From Curtobacterium sp. 'Ferrero' (GTDB taxonomy: Bacteria > Actinomycetota > Actinomycetes > Actinomycetales > Microbacteriaceae): a DNA stretch of 41,269 nucleotides. The notes below the pieces were generated by a model that worked only from the letters and a program-made list of their open reading frames with translations, was not told the origin of the DNA and made no database searches. Position 1 is the first letter of the stretch; the number at the start of each line of letters is the position of its first letter. Made by a program: the position numbers and the translations under genes. Positions 40,946-41,269 of this stretch are shown here, in pieces. The DNA lies in NCBI RefSeq assembly GCF_002412165.1, contig NZ_NXIA01000022.1:1-41269 (forward strand), in the 5' to 3' direction.

Positions 40946-41184
40946 GGTTCGGTCCTCTCGCGTTCTTCGCGGAAACCAGCAGCCGATCTCCGATGGGCGG
41001 GGCGTGCTGCATCTGCCCGGTTCCGCTGATGACTGGGCGGTTCTGCCCTGTCGGAAAGTACCAGATGTGATGTTCCGCACCGGTTTCGTTCGGTCCATAC
41101 GCCGTTGCCAGATATCGCAGAGTCGGGTGCAGCCGTCAGCCCGTGCGCAGCGTCCGGACGTTGACCGACTCGCCCGCAATGGCT
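40946..41184. promoter_or_regulatory. Leader and promoter region of the secreted-protein gene, with shared motif
   Basis: No gene is credible. ATGTGATGTTC occurs at 41065-41075, about 120 nt upstream of the TTG start, identical to the copy at 38907. An AT-richer stretch (41090-41120) adjoins it. I could not fix the -35 and -10. Confidence 0.45.
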
Positions 41185-41213
41185 GAGGGCCTCGCGGTGT
41201 GCGCGAGGCCCTC
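41185..41213 (-). terminator. Terminator of the gene at the right edge
   Basis: A perfect 12-bp stem GAGGGCCTCGCG / CGCGAGGCCCTC with a 5-nt loop begins 23 nt downstream of the minus-strand stop at 41236. There is no clear T-run. Confidence 0.7.
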
Positions 41214-41235
41214 GGTGGTGGTGGTCGTGGGTGTG

Positions 41236-41269
41236 TCAGTCGGCGGCAGTGATGGTGTTGTCCTTGCCC
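41236..41269 (-). CDS. Partial CDS, last 10 residues of a gene beyond the window
   Basis: On the minus strand the edge sequence reads GKDNTITAAD and a TGA at 41236-41238, followed by the hairpin at 41185-41213. The position and terminator support a real gene end. It is too short to identify. Confidence 0.4.
   Translation of the reverse strand, partial: GKDNTITAAD

Noticed and set aside
33367..41269. Phage or mobile-element origin of the beta-helix and Ig-repeat genes
   Set aside because: There is no integrase, transposase, terminal repeat or structural phage gene; the genes fit an exopolysaccharide locus.

Overview
The window is about 70% GC, densely packed and rich in GTG/TTG starts and 4-bp ATGA/GTGA/TTGA gene overlaps. 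It looks like chromosomal DNA of a high-GC actinobacterium. The DUF3151 protein, the Rv2629-type ribosome hibernation factor and the plant-glycoside catabolic operons fit Microbacteriaceae, perhaps Curtobacterium; that placement is an inference from gene content, not a database match. I see no rRNA, tRNA, CRISPR, phage or insertion sequence.

Layout. (1) 1-5,900: housekeeping and accessory genes: a partial metallo-beta-lactamase-fold hydrolase (-), a DUF3618-like protein and a BrkB/YihY membrane protein (+), a VTT/DedA-like membrane protein (+), an SDR oxidoreductase (+), an ABC-F ATPase (-) and DUF3151 (+). (2) 5,988-12,434 (-): a lactose/galactoside operon in which a Tat-type lipoprotein, two CUT1 permeases and a GH2 beta-galactosidase are linked by 4-bp overlaps; no ATPase is encoded with it. 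(3) 12,666-16,277: the Rv2629-type factor (+), an MFS transporter (-) divergent from a GntR regulator (+) with a double GGTATACC operator between them, and a 50-residue orphan small protein (-). (4) 16,489-25,492 (+): a LacI regulator, then a beta-glucoside operon of family-5 binding protein, two Opp-type permeases, a fused two-domain ATPase, an alpha/beta hydrolase and a GH1 beta-glucosidase. A LacI-type palindrome lies on the -10 box of this operon. (5) 25,561-26,462 (-): a frameshifted ankyrin-repeat gene. (6) 26,564-41,269: an exopolysaccharide region. An acetyltransferase, DegT aminotransferase, Gfo/Idh oxidoreductase and nucleotide-sugar dehydrogenase together predict a UDP-GlcNAc-derived 2,3-diacetamido uronic acid. 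They are followed by a GT4 glycosyltransferase, a flippase and a secreted beta-helix protein (+), then, convergent (-), a Wzy-like polymerase, two more GT4 enzymes, a large secreted Ig-like-repeat protein and the last codons of another gene.

The most unusual signals are these. The GH1 gene appears to start at ATC. A 24-bp direct duplication at a permease-permease junction creates a 21-codon mini-cistron coupled at both ends. A terminator-like palindrome is embedded in the coding start of the fused ATPase. An 11-bp motif, ATGTGATRTTC, recurs upstream of three exopolysaccharide transcription units. A recurring leaderless architecture (TANNNT 6-8 nt before the start codon, no Shine-Dalgarno) is seen at seven genes. 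I did not find an obviously new defence or mobile system.
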